Of a stretch of 57,261 nucleotides of DNA, positions 33,769 to 44,369 are shown in pieces (the first letter of the stretch is position 1; each line of letters begins with the position of its first letter). This DNA is from Pseudomonadota bacterium. Its GTDB lineage: Bacteria; Pseudomonadota; Gammaproteobacteria; Steroidobacterales; Steroidobacteraceae. The DNA lies in the NCBI GenBank assembly GCA_021822385.1, contig JAKARC010000014.1, forward strand, positions 1 through 57,261, in the 5' to 3' direction. Below the pieces are notes generated by a model. The model searched no databases. It saw only the letters and a list, made by a program, of their open reading frames with translations, and was not told the DNA's origin. A program made the position numbers and the translations under genes.

Positions 33769-34188
33769 ATGGTGCAGAGCACAGCGCACGGGCAGCGGCT
33801 GCTCGCGTGCGCCGCGGGGCTGCTCGCCCTTGCGACCGTCGCCGGCGCGGTGGGTGCCCATGCACTCCCGCACGACTGGTCCGCGCTGCGCGTGCACGTG
33901 TACGCGGTCGCCGTGCGCTATCAGTTCTATCAGTCGCTCGGACTGCTCGGCATGGGGCTGTGGCTGAACTACCGGCCCTCTGTCGAGGGGCCTGCGGCGA
34001 CGCGGCGTATCGCAGCCTCGGGTCGATCGTCGGCGCGCACCCTGCTGTACGGCATCGTGCTCTTCTCCGGTAGCCTGTACGCGCTGTGTCTCGGTGCACC
34101 GCGGTGGGTTGGGGTGCTGACGCCCATCGGTGGCGGGCTGATGATCGTCGCGTGGCTCACCTTCGCGTTCGTTCTCTGGCGCAGCTGA
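33769..34188 (+). CDS. DUF423 small membrane protein
   Basis: This 139-aa integral membrane protein has the DUF423 pattern: an N-terminal helix with GAVGAHALP, VRYQFYQSLGLLGMG in the second helix, FSGSLYALCLGAPRW and TPIGGGLMIVAWLTF. Four helices are predicted by eye. Its function is unknown. The gene starts 5 bp after the slipin stop and ends exactly where the hrpB frame begins, so NfeD-slipin-DUF423-hrpB may be one transcript. The extra insert around RPSVEGPAATRR is a polar loop. Confidence 0.85.
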   Translation: MVQSTAHGQRLLACAAGLLALATVAGAVGAHALPHDWSALRVHVYAVAVRYQFYQSLGLLGMGLWLNYRPSVEGPAATRRIAASGRSSARTLLYGIVLFSGSLYALCLGAPRWVGVLTPIGGGLMIVAWLTFAFVLWRS

Positions 34189-36726
34189 TTGTTGGCGGCC
34201 GTGGAGCACGCGCGACTTCCCATCGAAGCGGTGTTGCCGGAGCTGCGCGCTGCGCTTGCCGCGCAGGGCGCGGCGGTGCTGACCGCTCCCCCGGGCACCG
34301 GCAAGAGCACCGGAGTGCCGCTCGTCCTGCTGACCGAGCCGTGGGCGCGAGGCAGGCGCATCCTCATGCTGGAACCGCGTCGGCTGGCCGCGCGCGCAGT
34401 CGCTCAGCGCATGGCGCAGACCCTCGGGGAGCCGGTCGGCGCCACCGTTGGCTATCGGATGCGCCGCGACACTCGGGTTTCCCGGGATACGCGTCTTGAG
34501 GTGATCACTGAGGGCGTGCTGACGCGCGTGCTGCAGAGCGATCCAGCCCTGGAGGGCGTCGCCGCCGTACTGTTCGATGAATTTCATGAGCGCAGTCTGC
34601 AGGCCGACTTGGGTCTGGCGCTCACACTCGATGCGCGCGCCACCCTCGCTTCGGATCTGAAGATCCTGGTGATGTCCGCCACGCTCGCTGCCGAAGGCCC
34701 GGCGGCTGTGCTGGGTGGCGCTCCGATCATTACGCTGCAGGGCCGGTCGTTTCCGGTCGAGACACGCTATGTGGGCCACGGCGCGCCACTGCTGCCGGAC
34801 GGGGCACGCACCGCCGCCGAGGTCGAGCGGAGTGTCGCACGGGTCATTCTGCGGGCACTGGAAGAAGCGGACGGTGACGTTCTGGCATTCCTGCCGGGTG
34901 CGCGGGAGATTGAGCGTGTGGCGGCGGCGCTGGGCGATGCGGGGATCGCGGCGCGCATCCTGCCGCTGTATGGCGATCTGCCACTCGCGGCGCAGAGCGC
35001 CGCACTGCGGCCGGTGGCCGGGCGCCGGCGGGTCGTGCTGGCCACCAACATTGCCGAGACGAGTCTCACCCTCGAGGGGGTGCGTGTGGTCGTCGATAGC
35101 GGGCTGGTCCGCCGCCTGCGCTTCGACCCGGCCAGTGGGATGAACCGCCTCGAGCTCGCGCGGATCTCGCGCGCCGCCGCCGATCAGCGGCAAGGCCGGG
35201 CCGCACGGCTCGGCCCGGGCGTGTGTTACCGGCTCTGGAGCGAAGCGGCACACCGCGCGCTCGCCCCATTTACCCTGCCAGAGATCGTCGAGGCGGATCT
35301 GGCACCTCTCGCGCTCGAACTGGCCGGTTGGGGAGTGCGTGATGCCGCGACGCTGAAATGGCTCGATCCGCCTCCAGCGGCGCTGCTCGCCAGCGCCCGT
35401 GACCTGCTCGGCCGCTTGGGCGCACTCGACCCTGACGGGCGCATCACCGCGCACGGTCGTGACATGGCGGGTTTAGCCGTACACCCACGCGTCGCGCACA
35501 TGCTGCTGCGGGCGCGTGAGCTTGGCGCGCTCGAACTCGCAGCCGAGCTGGCGGCCGTACTCGGTGAGCGCGATCTGCTACGCGGGATGTCCGGACGTGA
35601 TGCCGACGTGCGGACTCGTCTTGAGGCACTGCATGGCGAACGTGAATCGGCGGAGGTGGATGGCATTACTCGAAGCGCCATCCAAGAAACCGCGCGCGCG
35701 TTGACCCGTCAATTGCATCATCCCGGTACATCCGGGACAGATCCCGACCGGCACGTTTCAGTGGGGGCCCTGCTGGCCCTGGCCTATCCCGACCGTGTCG
35801 GTTTGCGGCGGGGTGACGTCGGTACGCACTACATACTGGCGAACGGACGGGGCGCCCATTTTTCACAGCCGCAATCCCTGGCGCGCCAGCCTCTCATCGT
35901 GGCGGTCGATCTCGATGACCGTGAGCGGGACGCCCGCATCCTGCTGGCCGCACCGCTCGAGCGCGCCGCGCTCGAGCGGCTGCAGAGTGAGCACCTGCTC
36001 TGGCGGGATACGGTCGAGTGGAGCCGTCTCGAGCACGCCGTGGTGGCGCGACGCGAGCTGCACTTCGGGCAATTGCTGCTCGAAACGCGTCCCTTGCGCG
36101 ATGTGTCCGCTGATCGGCTGCGCGAAGCGATGCTGGCCGGCGTGCGCGAGCTTGGCATTGGCGCATTGCCCTGGGATCGGGACACCCGCGATCTGCAAGC
36201 TCGGGTCGCCTTCGTACGCCGCCAGGCGGGCTGCAAGCTCTGGCCCGACCTGTCCGACGAGGCGCTCGCGGCGACCGTCGAGCAATGGCTCGCACCCTGG
36301 CTCGAGGGTGTGACCCGGCGCGATCATCTGCCACGTATTCCGCTCGCGCGGGCGCTGAGCGCGCATCTGGGGTGGGAGCGCGAACGACAGCTCGATGCGC
36401 TTGCACCCACACATCTGCCGGTGCCGAGTGGCGCGCGCATCCGTATCGATTATCAGGCGGAGAGCGCTCCGGTGGTTGCCGTGCGCCTGCAGGAGGTGTT
36501 CGGCCTGCACGCCACCCCGCGGCTCGCCGGCGGGAGCGTGCCGGTCACCTTCGAGCTCCTCTCCCCCGCACACCGGCCGGTGCAGGTGACCCGCGATCTG
36601 GCGAGTTTCTGGGCCCGGGGCTATGCGCAGGTGCGCAAGGATTTGCGCGGTCGCTACCCGAAGCATTATTGGCCGGATGATCCCTTGCATGCCGAACCCG
36701 TGCGGGGCGTGCGGCGGCGGCGCTGA
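34189..36726 (+). CDS. hrpB: ATP-dependent RNA helicase HrpB
   Basis: An 845-aa helicase of the DExH/HrpB family. The P-loop is APPGTGKSTGVPL, and the Walker B box reads DEFHERSL (the HrpB-type DEFH). Motif III is VMSATL. The second RecA lobe carries VLATNIAETSLTLEGV and QRQGRAARLGPG. The long C-terminal region (EHLLWRDTVEWSRLEHAVV, HYWPDDPLHAEP) is specific to HrpB. The physiological target is unknown. The start is uncertain: TTG at 34189 directly follows the previous stop, and GTG at 34201 is a likely alternative. Confidence 0.92.
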   Translation: MLAAVEHARLPIEAVLPELRAALAAQGAAVLTAPPGTGKSTGVPLVLLTEPWARGRRILMLEPRRLAARAVAQRMAQTLGEPVGATVGYRMRRDTRVSRDTRLEVITEGVLTRVLQSDPALEGVAAVLFDEFHERSLQADLGLALTLDARATLASDLKILVMSATLAAEGPAAVLGGAPIITLQGRSFPVETRYVGHGAPLLPDGARTAAEVERSVARVILRALEEADGDVLAFLPGAREIERVAAALGDAGIAARILPLYGDLPLAAQSAALRPVAGRRRVVLATNIAETSLTLEGVRVVVDSGLVRRLRFDPASGMNRLELARISRAAADQRQGRAARLGPGVCYRLWSEAAHRALAPFTLPEIVEADLAPLALELAGWGVRDAATLKWLDPPPAALLASARDLLGRLGALDPDGRITAHGRDMAGLAVHPRVAHMLLRARELGALELAAELAAVLGERDLLRGMSGRDADVRTRLEALHGERESAEVDGITRSAIQETARALTRQLHHPGTSGTDPDRHVSVGALLALAYPDRVGLRRGDVGTHYILANGRGAHFSQPQSLARQPLIVAVDLDDRERDARILLAAPLERAALERLQSEHLLWRDTVEWSRLEHAVVARRELHFGQLLLETRPLRDVSADRLREAMLAGVRELGIGALPWDRDTRDLQARVAFVRRQAGCKLWPDLSDEALAATVEQWLAPWLEGVTRRDHLPRIPLARALSAHLGWERERQLDALAPTHLPVPSGARIRIDYQAESAPVVAVRLQEVFGLHATPRLAGGSVPVTFELLSPAHRPVQVTRDLASFWARGYAQVRKDLRGRYPKHYWPDDPLHAEPVRGVRRRR

Positions 36727-36778
36727 GCCGGTACACTTCCGCCCTTCACAATCCAGACCAACGTCCACCGACGGATCC

Positions 36779-37528
36779 ATGACGACACAGAAAGCCGAGG
36801 CCGCACCCGGACCGGCCATCGACATTCGTTTCGGTCAGGTGGGGCTCATCCAGGTGCTCATCTGGACCACCGACCCCGGTGCCATTCTGGATGAGTTGAC
36901 GGGGCGTGTTGCGACGGCACCCAAGTTTTTCCAACGTACAGCGGTGTCACTCGATCTCGGCCCGCTCGGGCGTGAGCCCGCGGTGGCCGAGATGCAGGGT
37001 GTACTCGATGCGGTGCGGCGCGCCGGCATGTGTCCGGTCGGCCTCGCGAGCGGGGCTGCCGCGGCCGCGGCGCTGTCGCAGCCGCTCGATCTGCCGCTGC
37101 TGCCGCCGTTCCGGGAGTTCCATCCGCCGGCCGAGGCCGCCGATGCGCGGGCTCGCCGCGAGGAGCCGCGGCCGGAGCTGGCGGCTGCGGACGTCATGCC
37201 GGCGCTGCTGCATCAGCAGCCGGTGCGCTCCGGCCAGCAGGTGTACGCTCGCGGCCGGGATCTGGTGGTCGCCGCCATGGTCGGAGCCGGTGCCGAAGTC
37301 ATTGCGGACGGCTCCGTACACGTCTATGGAGCGTTGCGGGGACGCGTGATCGCCGGTGCCCGTGGGCAGAGCGCGGCACGCGTATTCTGTCAGGATTTTC
37401 ACGCCGAACTGGTATCGATCGCCGGCGTCTTTCGCGTCTTCGAGACGCTGCCCGCGGACCTCGCGGGCAAGCCGGTGCAGGCGTGGCTGGATGGCGACGC
37501 CTTGTGTTTCGGGCGCCTAGGCGCTTGA
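36779..37528 (+). CDS. minC: Septum-site inhibitor MinC
   Basis: The 249-aa product blocks FtsZ ring formation away from midcell, together with MinD. The N-terminal MinC domain spans about 14-115 (IDIRFGQVGLIQVLIWTTD is variable, as usual). The conserved right-handed beta-helix C-domain starts near VRSGQQVYARGRDLVVAAMV, then GAEVIADGSVHVYGALRGR and GARGQ. The ATG at 36779 gives the normal N-terminus. minD follows after 38 bp and minE after that: the usual min operon order. Confidence 0.93.
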   Translation: MTTQKAEAAPGPAIDIRFGQVGLIQVLIWTTDPGAILDELTGRVATAPKFFQRTAVSLDLGPLGREPAVAEMQGVLDAVRRAGMCPVGLASGAAAAAALSQPLDLPLLPPFREFHPPAEAADARARREEPRPELAAADVMPALLHQQPVRSGQQVYARGRDLVVAAMVGAGAEVIADGSVHVYGALRGRVIAGARGQSAARVFCQDFHAELVSIAGVFRVFETLPADLAGKPVQAWLDGDALCFGRLGA

Positions 37529-37566
37529 GTACGCACGACGGCAACCTAATTCTTGAGGAGTGAGCT

Positions 37567-38379
37567 TTGACTGAAATCATCGTGGTGACCTCCGGCAAGG
37601 GCGGAGTCGGCAAGACCACCAGCTCGGCCAGCATGGCCTGCGGACTGGCCCGCCGGGGCAAGCGCGTGGCCGTGATCGACTTCGACATCGGCCTGCGCAA
37701 TCTCGATCTGATCATGGGCTGCGAGCGGCGCGTCGTGTATGACTTCGTCAACGTCATCAACGGCGATTGCACGCTCAAGCAGGCGCTGATCAAAGACAAG
37801 CGCTTCGAGACGCTGCATGTGTTGGCGGCTTCGCAGACCCGCGACAAGGATGCGCTCACCGAGGAAGGGGTGCGGCGCGTACTCGATGAGCTCACCGCCG
37901 AACAGTTCGACTACGTGATTTGCGATTCGCCGGCCGGCATCGAAAAGGGCGCACACCTGGCGATGTATTTCGCCGACCGTGCCGTCGTCGTCGTCAATCC
38001 CGAAGTCTCTTCTGTCCGCGATTCGGATCGCATTCTCGGCCTGCTGGCCAGCAAGACGCATCGGTCCGCGAACGGCAACGGCGGTGTCAAGGAGCATCTG
38101 CTGTTGACGCGTTACAACCCGCGGCGGGTAGCCAATGGCGAGATGATGAGCGTCGAGGACGTCAAGGAAATTCTCGGACTCGATGTCATCGGTGTCGTGC
38201 CGGAATCGCCCGATGTGCTGGCCGCCTCCAACGCCGGCGTGCCGGTGATTCTGACCGAAGCCAGCGATGCCGCCGCCGCCTACGACGATGCGGTCGGACG
38301 CCTGCTCGGTGAGGAGCTGCCGCTGCGTTTCCTCGAAGAGCGTAAGCGCGGCTTCTTCGCCCGCATGTTTGGAGGCTGA
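37567..38379 (+). CDS. minD: Septum-site ATPase MinD
   Basis: A 270-aa deviant Walker ATPase that binds membrane, carries MinC to it and oscillates with MinE. The P-loop is [13 protein letters not shown], then [18 protein letters not shown] (MinD signature) and [11 protein letters not shown]. The C-terminal amphipathic membrane-targeting helix is [16 protein letters not shown]. The start is a TTG at 37567 preceded by TGAGGAG at correct spacing, so an ATG further in is not needed. minE follows with one base between stop and start. Confidence 0.95.
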   Translation: MTEIIVVTSGKGGVGKTTSSASMACGLARRGKRVAVIDFDIGLRNLDLIMGCERRVVYDFVNVINGDCTLKQALIKDKRFETLHVLAASQTRDKDALTEEGVRRVLDELTAEQFDYVICDSPAGIEKGAHLAMYFADRAVVVVNPEVSSVRDSDRILGLLASKTHRSANGNGGVKEHLLLTRYNPRRVANGEMMSVEDVKEILGLDVIGVVPESPDVLAASNAGVPVILTEASDAAAAYDDAVGRLLGEELPLRFLEERKRGFFARMFGG

Positions 38380-38380
38380 T

Positions 38381-38638
38381 ATGGGACTGTTGTCCCTGTT
38401 TAAAAGCAAGCCTAACTCGGCGAGCATTGCCAAGGAGCGCCTGCGCATCATCGTGGCGCAGGAGCGCGGTAGCCGCGGCGGCCCGGATTATCTGCCTCTG
38501 CTGCGGCGCGAGCTGCTGCAGGTGATCCACAAGTACGTCAACGTGGATCCTGAAGCGGTGCAGATCAATCTCGAGCGCGACGCAGGCCACGAGGTTCTGG
38601 AGTTCAGCGTGGCGCTGCCGGAGAAGCCGCGTACCTGA
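38381..38638 (+). CDS. minE: Cell division topological factor MinE
   Basis: An 85-aa protein of the normal MinE size. The N-terminal membrane/MinD-interaction segment is [20 protein letters not shown], then [19 protein letters not shown], and the C-terminal topological-specificity domain contains [16 protein letters not shown]. It stimulates MinD ATPase and keeps the division block at the poles. Its ribosome-binding site GGAGGCTGAT overlaps the minD stop. Min genes end here, 72 bp before the converging edd. Confidence 0.95.
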   Translation: MGLLSLFKSKPNSASIAKERLRIIVAQERGSRGGPDYLPLLRRELLQVIHKYVNVDPEAVQINLERDAGHEVLEFSVALPEKPRT

Positions 38639-38710
38639 GTCCCGGTGTCTGCGGCGGGCGCGTGGCGAGCGGTCACCGGCGCGAACGGGACGCCGGCGTC
38701 GCTGTCGGGA

Positions 38711-40534
38711 TCAGCACACGCCGCCGCCGTGCTCCGCCGACGCGGCCTGTGCGCGGAACAGCCCGAACAGCTCCCGTCCCATCCCGAAGGCATTGGTGCT
38801 GAGGTCCGCGTGGGCCGGTTCCCGCCGCGCCCACTCCTGTTCTTCGACCCGCGCTTCGAGCACACCGTGGTGACTGTCGATGCGTATGAGATCCCCATCG
38901 CGGATCCGGCCGATCGGGCCGCCACAAACGGCCTCCGGAGTCAGATGGATCGCCGCCGGCACGACCCCCGAGGCTCCGGACATGCGACCGTCCGTCACCA
39001 GCCCGATGCGATGACCTTGGTCTTGCAGCGAGGTGAGCGCCGGTGTGAGACCGTGTAATTCCGGCATGCCGTTGGCCCGCGGACCCTGGAAGCGCACGAC
39101 CACCACCACGTCGCGCGACAGCTGCCCTTGTTTGAAGGCGTGAATCACCTCGTCCTGAGTATCGAAAACGCGAGCGGGTGCTTCCACGTAACGATGCTCG
39201 GGCTTGACGGCAGAGACTTTGATCACCGCGCGACCGAGATTGCCGTGCAGCAGCTTCAAGCCGCCATCGGCGCTGAACGGATCGCTCGCGCCGCGCAGAA
39301 CCTCGCGGTCGGCACTGCGCGCGGGCGCATCGCGCCAGGCGAGCCCCGCGCTCGAGAGCCAGGGTTCCTGGGTGTAGCGCGTCAGGCCCTCACCCGCCAC
39401 GGTCAGCACATCCGCGTGCATCAGCCCGGCCCCCAGGAGTTCGCGTATCAGCAGGCCCATGCCGCCGGCGGCGTGGAAGTGGTTCACATCGGCACTGCCA
39501 TTGGGATAGATGCGCGCGAGCAATGGGACCACCGCGGACAGTGCACTGAAATCGTCCCAGTCGATGATGAGGCCCGCCGCCTTGGCAATGGCAACGAGGT
39601 GCAGGGTGTGATTGGTCGATCCGCCCGTGGCGAGCAGACCCACCACCGCGTTGACGATGCTGCGTTCATCGAGGACACGGGCCAGCGGCAGATACTGCTC
39701 GCCGATGGCGGTAATGCGCGCAGCGCGGTGCGCCGCGGCAGCCGTCAACGCATCGCGCAACGGCGTGTTCGGAGGCACAAAGGCGCTGCCCGGCAGGTGC
39801 AGTCCCATCACCTCCATCAGCATCTGATTGCTGTTGGCCGTGCCGTAGAATGTGCAGGTCCCGGGCGAGTGATAGCTGTCGACTTCGGCCTGCAGCAGCG
39901 CCTCACGGCCGACTTTGCCCTCGGCGAACAGCTGACGAATGCGTGCCTTCTCCTTGTTCGGCAGGCCCGAGGGCATGGGGCCGGCCGGGACGAACACCGT
40001 CGGCAGGTGTCCGAAGGCGAGTGCGCCGATCAGCAGTCCCGGCACGATCTTGTCACACACGCCGAGGCACAGCGCGGCATCGAACATCCCGTGCGAGAGC
40101 GCAATCCCCGTGGACATTGCGATCACGTCCCGGCTGAACAAAGACAGCTCCATGCCGGGCTGTCCCTGTGTGATGCCGTCGCACATGGCCGGCACGCCGC
40201 CGGCCACTTGTGCGGTCGCATGCACCTCGCGCGCAGCCTGGCGGATCAGCCCCGGAAAGCGCTCGAACGGCTGATGCGCCGAAAGCATGTCGTTGTACGC
40301 GGTGACGATGGCGAGATTTGCCCCCCGCAACGCCTTCAGGACTTGCTTGTCGGGCGCGGCAGCGGCGGCAAAACCATGGGCCAGATTGGTACACGAGAGA
40401 CGCGTGCGTGCGGGGCCGCTCGACTGGGCGCGCATGCGCTCCAGATAGGCGCTGCGCGTATCGCGGCTGCGCTCGCGGATACGTTCGGTGACCTCGGCGA
40501 TGCGAGAGTTGAGCGGTCTGGTTGTCTGCGTCAT
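38711..40534 (-). CDS. edd: 6-phosphogluconate dehydratase (Entner-Doudoroff)
   Basis: The 607-aa iron-sulphur dehydratase turns 6-phosphogluconate into KDPG. The family (IlvD/Edd) signatures are visible: [33 protein letters not shown] with a cluster Cys, [13 protein letters not shown] with another, [17 protein letters not shown], and [16 protein letters not shown]. The ATG at 40534 with GGAGGACTG upstream is preferred to a long 5' extension. It follows yggX by only 7 bp, so it may be the last gene of the hem-mutY transcript. Its partner eda is not in the window. Confidence 0.93.
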   Translation of the reverse strand: MTQTTRPLNSRIAEVTERIRERSRDTRSAYLERMRAQSSGPARTRLSCTNLAHGFAAAAAPDKQVLKALRGANLAIVTAYNDMLSAHQPFERFPGLIRQAAREVHATAQVAGGVPAMCDGITQGQPGMELSLFSRDVIAMSTGIALSHGMFDAALCLGVCDKIVPGLLIGALAFGHLPTVFVPAGPMPSGLPNKEKARIRQLFAEGKVGREALLQAEVDSYHSPGTCTFYGTANSNQMLMEVMGLHLPGSAFVPPNTPLRDALTAAAAHRAARITAIGEQYLPLARVLDERSIVNAVVGLLATGGSTNHTLHLVAIAKAAGLIIDWDDFSALSAVVPLLARIYPNGSADVNHFHAAGGMGLLIRELLGAGLMHADVLTVAGEGLTRYTQEPWLSSAGLAWRDAPARSADREVLRGASDPFSADGGLKLLHGNLGRAVIKVSAVKPEHRYVEAPARVFDTQDEVIHAFKQGQLSRDVVVVVRFQGPRANGMPELHGLTPALTSLQDQGHRIGLVTDGRMSGASGVVPAAIHLTPEAVCGGPIGRIRDGDLIRIDSHHGVLEARVEEQEWARREPAHADLSTNAFGMGRELFGLFRAQAASAEHGGGVC

Positions 40535-40541
40535 CGGCAAT

Positions 40542-40817
40542 TCAGTCCTCCTGGGGGGGCTGGTATCCATCCGGTCGGGTCGAGCCGGTTCCGAAGAAGA
40601 ACTTCTCCATCTCCGCTTCAAGGAACTGCCGGGCTTTCGGTTCAATCGGGCTCAGTCGATACTCGTTGATGAGCATGATCTGATGCTGCACCCAGCGCAT
40701 CCAGGCCTCGCGCGACACGTGCTCAAAGATTCGCTGGCCGAGAGGGCCCGGATAGGGCGGGCGATCGAGGCCGGGTGCCTCGCGCTTGAGCACCACACAC
40801 TGCACCATTCGGGGCAT
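40542..40817 (-). CDS. yggX: YggX iron-trafficking / oxidative protection protein
   Basis: A 91-aa YggX family protein of the expected length. It has the single reactive Cys7 ([17 protein letters not shown]), then [20 protein letters not shown] and [20 protein letters not shown]. It protects labile iron-sulphur clusters and limits oxidative damage. The gene lies 30 bp downstream of mutY, the same order as in other gammaproteobacteria, and is followed at once by edd, whose product is a cluster-dependent dehydratase. Confidence 0.93.
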   Translation of the reverse strand: MPRMVQCVVLKREAPGLDRPPYPGPLGQRIFEHVSREAWMRWVQHQIMLINEYRLSPIEPKARQFLEAEMEKFFFGTGSTRPDGYQPPQED

Positions 40818-40847
40818 GCCGTTCTCCGTAATTGTCAGAGACGTAAA

Positions 40848-41948
40848 CTAATCAAAGAGTTGTGGCTGGATCGCGTCCGACCCCAGGCGCTGTAGAAAGC
40901 GCTGAATGGGCGCCGGCAGACCGATCGCACCCGGCGAATCGGCCCGATGCCAGGCGTGTTGTGCCGCTTCCGGCGCGCCGCCAAGGCGCGAACAATGGGC
41001 CAGAAGTGGCGTAATGACAAGATCGAAGTGCGTAAAGGCATGCTCGATCGCTGCCAGCGGCCGCACGGGCGTACGCTCACCGAGCGTGGTGCGTAGATAG
41101 CGCCTGGCTTCGACAGGGCTTTCAAATTGCGGCAGGCACCACAGTCCGCCCCAGATTCCACGCTCAGGTCGGCGCTCGAGCCAGACCGCACCATCGGTGC
41201 GCCGAGCGGCCAGCATGAACACCTGGCGCCGCGGCCGCGGCGGCCGGCGCCGCGGTGTCGGCAGCTCGTGCTGACGCCCGCTGCGCTGCGCGGCGCACCC
41301 ACCGGCGAGCGGGCAGCGCCCGCATGCTGGATTGCGCCGTGTGCACACCGTGGCGCCGAGATCCATGATGGCCTGGGTGTAGACATCGACATGCCGGGCC
41401 GGCGTGCAGGCCTCGGACAAGGACCACAGGTGGCGCACGACCGCCGGATCCCCTGAATCGCCCTGCACCGCGAAGTAACGTGCAAGGACGCGGCGCACGT
41501 TGCCGTCGAGGATCGCATGCCGCTGCCTGCAGCTCAGCGCGAGAATGGCCGCGGCGGTGGATCGGCCGATGCCCGGCAGCGCCGCGAGCGCCTCGAACGT
41601 CTGCGGAAAACGGCCATCGTGCACCGTACAGACCTGGATGGCGGCCCGATGCAGGTTGCGGGCCCGGGCGTAATAGCCGAGCCCCGACCACAGGTTCAAC
41701 ACCTCGTCGAGGGGCGCGGTGGCGAGCGCGCGAACATCGGCAAAGCGGCCGACAAATCGATTGAAGTACGGAATCACCGTTGCAACCTGGGTCTGCTGCA
41801 GCATGATTTCCGAGATCCACACCCGATACGGCGTGCGGTCGCGTTGCCAGGGCAGATCGTGGCGCCCCTCGCGCAGGTGCCAGTCGATGAGCGCAGCGGC
41901 CACGGCACCGTCTGTTGGGGGCGCGCCCCGGCTCGATGCAGGGCACAT
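40848..41948 (-). CDS. mutY: Adenine DNA glycosylase MutY
   Basis: The 366-aa enzyme excises adenine mispaired with 8-oxoguanine. The catalytic Glu is in [19 protein letters not shown]. The helix-hairpin-helix is [15 protein letters not shown] with the Asp in [14 protein letters not shown]. The [4Fe-4S] ligands are in [17 protein letters not shown] (C-x6-C-x2-C-x5-C), and a C-terminal NUDIX-like recognition domain follows ([16 protein letters not shown]). The ATG at 41948 shares one base with the stop of the preceding lipoprotein gene (TGATG), which decides against the longer open frame. yggX follows. Confidence 0.94.
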   Translation of the reverse strand: MCPASSRGAPPTDGAVAAALIDWHLREGRHDLPWQRDRTPYRVWISEIMLQQTQVATVIPYFNRFVGRFADVRALATAPLDEVLNLWSGLGYYARARNLHRAAIQVCTVHDGRFPQTFEALAALPGIGRSTAAAILALSCRQRHAILDGNVRRVLARYFAVQGDSGDPAVVRHLWSLSEACTPARHVDVYTQAIMDLGATVCTRRNPACGRCPLAGGCAAQRSGRQHELPTPRRRPPRPRRQVFMLAARRTDGAVWLERRPERGIWGGLWCLPQFESPVEARRYLRTTLGERTPVRPLAAIEHAFTHFDLVITPLLAHCSRLGGAPEAAQHAWHRADSPGAIGLPAPIQRFLQRLGSDAIQPQLFD

Positions 41949-42478
41949 CAGAGCTTCATGATCGCGCGTCGGCGACTGGTGGGGTCGATCGGCTTGAAGG
42001 CATGCGGCGAGCTCTGTGTCCAGTAGGTATCGGCCGCCGCGCTCCAGCCGCTTTGGTCGAGATGCGGCCACTGCTTGGGCGCAAATCCGGGCGCAGCCGC
42101 GAACCGTTTGGCGTCGATGATGAGAGCATGGCCATGGATATGCTTGATTGCGAGCCGCCACGGGATGGGCGTGAGCAGACCGGGGTGTCCGTCCCTGCGG
42201 CGGTGCGCCAGGATGAGGTGCGTCGCTCGGCCATTCGCGGCGAAGATGATGTCCCGCACGGAACCAAGCGTTTTGCCCGATTTGGAGCGCACCGGCAGTC
42301 CGATCAGCGTGGCGGCGCGTTGCGCCGCCGCCGGCAACGGGGCCGGCGGGCGTGCCGGCGGCGTGGGCGCAGCCGCAGTCGGTGCGGCCCCGGTCATGAA
42401 CGGCCCGTTTTGTTGACTGCAGCCCGCGAGCGCAAGGCCCGCAAGCGCGCAGCTCAGGAGCGTCAGCGCCCTCAACAT
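41948..42478 (-). CDS. Lipoprotein with a PRC-barrel domain
   Basis: A 176-aa exported protein. The signal sequence ends in the lipobox LAGC ([10 protein letters not shown]), so it is probably acylated at that Cys and attached to a membrane. After a Pro/Ala linker comes one PRC-barrel ([20 protein letters not shown], then ATHLIL). PRC-barrels bind RNA or proteins and also occur in photosynthetic reaction centres. Here the function is unknown. The start at 42478 is seven codons into the open frame and lies 14 bases after hemF; its stop overlaps mutY (TGATG). Confidence 0.78.
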   Translation of the reverse strand: MLRALTLLSCALAGLALAGCSQQNGPFMTGAAPTAAAPTPPARPPAPLPAAAQRAATLIGLPVRSKSGKTLGSVRDIIFAANGRATHLILAHRRRDGHPGLLTPIPWRLAIKHIHGHALIIDAKRFAAAPGFAPKQWPHLDQSGWSAAADTYWTQSSPHAFKPIDPTSRRRAIMKL

Positions 42479-42492
42479 TGGAGTGACACGTC

Positions 42493-43326
42493 TCACCATT
42501 TGACCAGCGGCGGCAGACTCATGAGATAGGCCTCGGGGTCCGCGTCGGTTTGAAAACCGAACCGGGTGCCGCGATCATAGACCAGGTTGAACTCCACGTA
42601 CCGCCCTCGCTTATACAGTAGGCGCTCGCGCGCCTGCGCATCGTACGGAATGTCTTTGCGGCGCGACACGAGCGTCGGGTAGATCCCGAGAAACGCCTCG
42701 CCCACTTGGCGGACGAAGGCAAAGTCCGCGCCGGTGTCACCGCTGGCGAGCTCATCGAAAAAGATGCCACCCACCCCGCGCGGCTCGCGCCGGTGCGGCA
42801 GGTAGAAATACCGGTCGCACCACGCCTTGTACTCCTCGTAGGCTCCGGGCCGATACGTCGCGCAGGCGCGGCGCAGTGCCGCATGGAACTGCTCCGTATC
42901 TTCATCGAAGGGAAAGGTCGGCGTGAGATCCGATCCGCCGCCGAACCATTCCCGACTGGTGCGCAGATAACGCAGGTTCATGTGCACGGTGGGCACGTAG
43001 GGGTTCGTCATATGCGCGACCAGCGAGATGCCGCTGGCGAGGAATCGTCCGCCCGACTCGGCCGCACCGGGGATCTGCGCACGCGCCTGTTCCGGGAACA
43101 CGCCCCAGACGTGGCTGAAGTTGACGCCGACCTTCTCGAAGACCTGCCCGCGCATGAGCTTCGAGGCGCCGCCGCCTTCGAGATGATGGCCGCTCGGGCG
43201 GCGCCAGTCGCGTGTCTCGAACCGAGCCTCGGGCTCAAATGCCTCGAATGCGCCGCAGATCCGTGCCTGCAGGTCGCGGAAATACGCTGCCGCTGCCGCC
43301 GCCCAATCCGTGCCTGCAGCGGTCAC
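42493..43326 (-). CDS. hemF: Oxygen-dependent coproporphyrinogen III oxidase
   Basis: The 277-aa enzyme makes protoporphyrinogen IX aerobically. Conserved HemF blocks are [49 protein letters not shown] and the C-terminal [19 protein letters not shown]. The GTG at 43326 overlaps the hemE stop by four bases (GTGA), giving a product of a typical length; earlier in-frame codons lie in hemE. It is the last haem gene of the block. Protoporphyrinogen oxidase and ferrochelatase are not in the window. Confidence 0.94.
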   Translation of the reverse strand: MTAAGTDWAAAAAAYFRDLQARICGAFEAFEPEARFETRDWRRPSGHHLEGGGASKLMRGQVFEKVGVNFSHVWGVFPEQARAQIPGAAESGGRFLASGISLVAHMTNPYVPTVHMNLRYLRTSREWFGGGSDLTPTFPFDEDTEQFHAALRRACATYRPGAYEEYKAWCDRYFYLPHRREPRGVGGIFFDELASGDTGADFAFVRQVGEAFLGIYPTLVSRRKDIPYDAQARERLLYKRGRYVEFNLVYDRGTRFGFQTDADPEAYLMSLPPLVKW

Positions 43327-44369
43327 AGCCGATTGTCTCCGCGTGATGAGCGTTCGTGTACGATGTCCACGAGTCGCGCGACCGCATCCGGGTCGGTTTG
43401 CGGCCATATGCCGTGCCCCAGGTTGAAGATGTGCCCGGGTGCGCCGCCGGCTTCCTGCAATACGCGCCCGGCCTGGCGGGCGAGTTCGTCGGCCGGAGCG
43501 AACAGCGCCGCCGGATCCAGGTTGCCTTGCACGGCCTGCTGCGCTCCCAAGACGCGGCGGACGGCGCCGAGCGGCGCACGCCAGTCGACCCCGATCACAT
43601 CGGCCGGAAGGTTGGCGAGCCGATCGAGGAGCGCCGTGCCCTGATTGAGGTAGTAGATGAGCGGCACCCCGTGGTTGCGCAGGGCGGCCAGCGTGCGCAT
43701 CGCGCCGCGCAGCGCGAAGCGCTCGAACTCCGGTGGCGCGAGCAATCCGCCCCAGGATTCAAACAGCATCAACGCCTGGGCGCCGGCTTGCGCCTGCGCG
43801 CCGAGATAGGCGGCCATGGCATCGGCGAGCCGGTCCAACAGCCGTTCCGCCGAGCCCGGGCTTGCGTACAGAAACGCCCGCGCCGTTTCGAACTCCTTGG
43901 AGGGCCTGCCGCTCACCAGATAACACAGCAGTGTGAACGGGCCGCCGGCAAAGCCGATGAGCGGCACATGGCGCGGCGCCTCGGCGCGCACCCGGCGCAC
44001 GGTCTCGAGCACGAACGGCACGTCGCGGTGCGGTACCAGGGGCCGCAACGCATCGATGGCCGCATCGGTGCGGATGGGTTGGCCGATCACCGGGCCGGGC
44101 TCGAATGTCAGGTCGACGCCCATGCCCGCGAGCGGTGTCATGATGTCGCTGAAGAGGATGGCCGCATCGAGCGGGAAGCGCCGCAACGGCTGTAACGTCA
44201 CCTCGGCTGCCAGTTCCGGCGTTCGGGTGAGCGCTTCGAAGGATACGCGCGCGCGAATCTGACGGTACTCCGGCAGGTAGCGGCCGGCCTGACGCATGAT
44301 CCAGATCGGTGTGTAGGGCACCACCTGGCGCCGGCACGCGGCGAGAAATACCGCTGTAGGCTCGCTCAC
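43323..44369 (-). CDS. hemE: Uroporphyrinogen decarboxylase
   Basis: A 348-aa enzyme converting uroporphyrinogen III to coproporphyrinogen III. The signature PIWIMRQAGRYLPEYRQIR holds the active-site Arg. LIGFAGGPFTLLCYLV is the second signature, and the C-terminal NLGHGIWPQTDPDAV is typical. The start codon is GTG at 44369, directly abutting the hemB stop (TGAGTG), and its stop overlaps hemF. The order hemB-hemE-hemF follows the pathway order. Confidence 0.95.
   Translation of the reverse strand: MSEPTAVFLAACRRQVVPYTPIWIMRQAGRYLPEYRQIRARVSFEALTRTPELAAEVTLQPLRRFPLDAAILFSDIMTPLAGMGVDLTFEPGPVIGQPIRTDAAIDALRPLVPHRDVPFVLETVRRVRAEAPRHVPLIGFAGGPFTLLCYLVSGRPSKEFETARAFLYASPGSAERLLDRLADAMAAYLGAQAQAGAQALMLFESWGGLLAPPEFERFALRGAMRTLAALRNHGVPLIYYLNQGTALLDRLANLPADVIGVDWRAPLGAVRRVLGAQQAVQGNLDPAALFAPADELARQAGRVLQEAGGAPGHIFNLGHGIWPQTDPDAVARLVDIVHERSSRGDNRL

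Noticed and set aside
33643-35454. 603-codon minus-strand frame opposite slipin, DUF423 and hrpB
   Set aside because: Spans three genuine genes antisense and has no recognisable domain.
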